Of a stretch of 64,000 nt of DNA, positions 63,301-64,000 are shown in pieces. The position numbers and the translations under genes were made by a program. Source of the stretch: Pilatotrama ljubarskyi (taxonomy: Eukaryota; Basidiomycota; Agaricomycetes; Polyporales; Polyporaceae); NCBI GenBank assembly GCA_022385805.1, contig MU277710.1, positions 128,350 to 192,349 of the forward strand, read 5' to 3'. Under the pieces are notes generated by a model, which did no database searches, was not told the origin of the DNA, and was given only the letters and a program-made list of their open reading frames with translations. Each line of letters begins with the position of its first letter. Position 1 is the first letter of the stretch.

Positions 63301-64000
63301 CGTTGGCCTCGCGACGGCCACCGCATCTCCTTTGGTACTCGACGTGCGCGCCACCCCACGACCGTCCGCTCGCAGACCACGACGCGAAGCTTAACTTTGT
63401 ACACGAGCGCCGGGGGGCTCCCGGCCACGGAGGCACATCGCGAGCGCGACCGGACGATGACGGTCTTAACGCGGACCTCGTGCCGCATCTGCGCGCCCAT
63501 CCAGTCGCGCCGTTGCCTTCAAGATCGCGTTGCGCTCTCACGAGGTGCGCTGGACGACGTGCGAGCGTGAGGAGAGACGAACTTGATTGAGATGGATGAG
63601 GCGGCAGGGTTAGGCGGCGTGATCGTGCTCGTCTCCGGCATGCATGGAGCAGCATTGCGTGCGCGTCCGAAGCGGGCGCAACCGAGTCCCGAGGACCGAC
63701 GACTGACGACCGAGGAGCGACGTCTGTGGTCCCATCTGGCGTCCGACTCGTGGATGCGTTGTCTGTGCATGCTGTGCCGTGCAGTGCCCATCTTCGTAAT
63801 GAATCCGGAATTGCTAACATGGTTCCAAGCTTGCTTCACTTGCCTGCGCCAAACTCGTTCAGCTCGACCATCGATCTTACTGTATCGCGTCTTCTTCACC
63901 TCGCTGCGCAGCACACATCGTCGTATCCTGAGGCCCGCAGAGCGACGCGCGTCGAACGCCTCGCGCAACGTCGAGGGTGTTCTATTGTTCCTGTATGAAT
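60309..64000. other. GC-rich end of window with no recognised gene
   Basis: Includes the probable promoter and leader of the SFP1-like gene (60309-60550). Beyond that, open frames of up to 218 codons occur in all frames, but they are Arg/Ala/Pro-rich, overlap each other and show no family motifs. A gene running in from beyond 64000 cannot be excluded. No repeat or RNA gene was identified. Confidence 0.35.

Overview
The window is nuclear DNA of a filamentous basidiomycete, most likely an Agaricomycete (the polypore order fits, but this is inference). The signs are genes cut by many short (about 50-60 bp) GT-AG introns, GC-rich sequence, two members of the basidiomycete DUF6534 membrane family, a fungal Cch1 calcium channel and a secreted GH45 endoglucanase. 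I see no operons, viral genes, CRISPR arrays or intact transposons.

Layout. From 0 to 10.6 kb: the tail of an unidentified gene, RRP45 (exosome), tRNA-Glu(CTC), OMA1 (mitochondrial protease), a DUF6534 membrane protein, an unresolved stretch, an EamA-type transporter and the 9.5-kDa subunit of respiratory complex I. From 11 to 20 kb: a conserved-looking but unidentified multi-exon gene, BUD32 (KEOPS kinase), a PfkB sugar kinase and an FCP1/NIF-domain phosphatase-like protein. From 20.6 to 32.5 kb: a GH45 endoglucanase, a 5-oxoprolinase-like gene holding only the HyuA half, beta-tubulin, epsin and a second EamA transporter. From 32.7 to 44.1 kb: CCH1 and eIF3a, both on the plus strand. From 45 to 52.4 kb: a second DUF6534 gene, an intron-containing tRNA-Trp(CCA), an assembly gap flanked by a duplicated sequence, a small unknown acidic protein and O-acetylhomoserine sulfhydrylase. 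From 52.4 to 64 kb the sequence is gene-poor apart from an SFP1-like zinc-finger regulator.

Most genes are housekeeping and do not form one pathway. Themes that recur are RNA and translation (RRP45, KEOPS, eIF3a, tRNAs, SFP1), mitochondria (OMA1, complex I), sulfur and glutathione-related metabolism (MET17, oxoprolinase) and membrane transport (two EamA proteins, Cch1, epsin).

I did not find a convincing undescribed multi-gene system. The best leads are single-gene oddities: beta-tubulin with Gln at position 198, a 15-nt microexon carrying the OMA1 zinc site, the half-length oxoprolinase, a GH45 enzyme lacking the usual assisting Asp, the Asn/Glu/Glu/Glu filter of Cch1 and an unidentified helical protein at 11-14 kb. 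Exon boundaries were read by eye from splice signals and reading frame; outer coordinates of multi-exon genes include introns.
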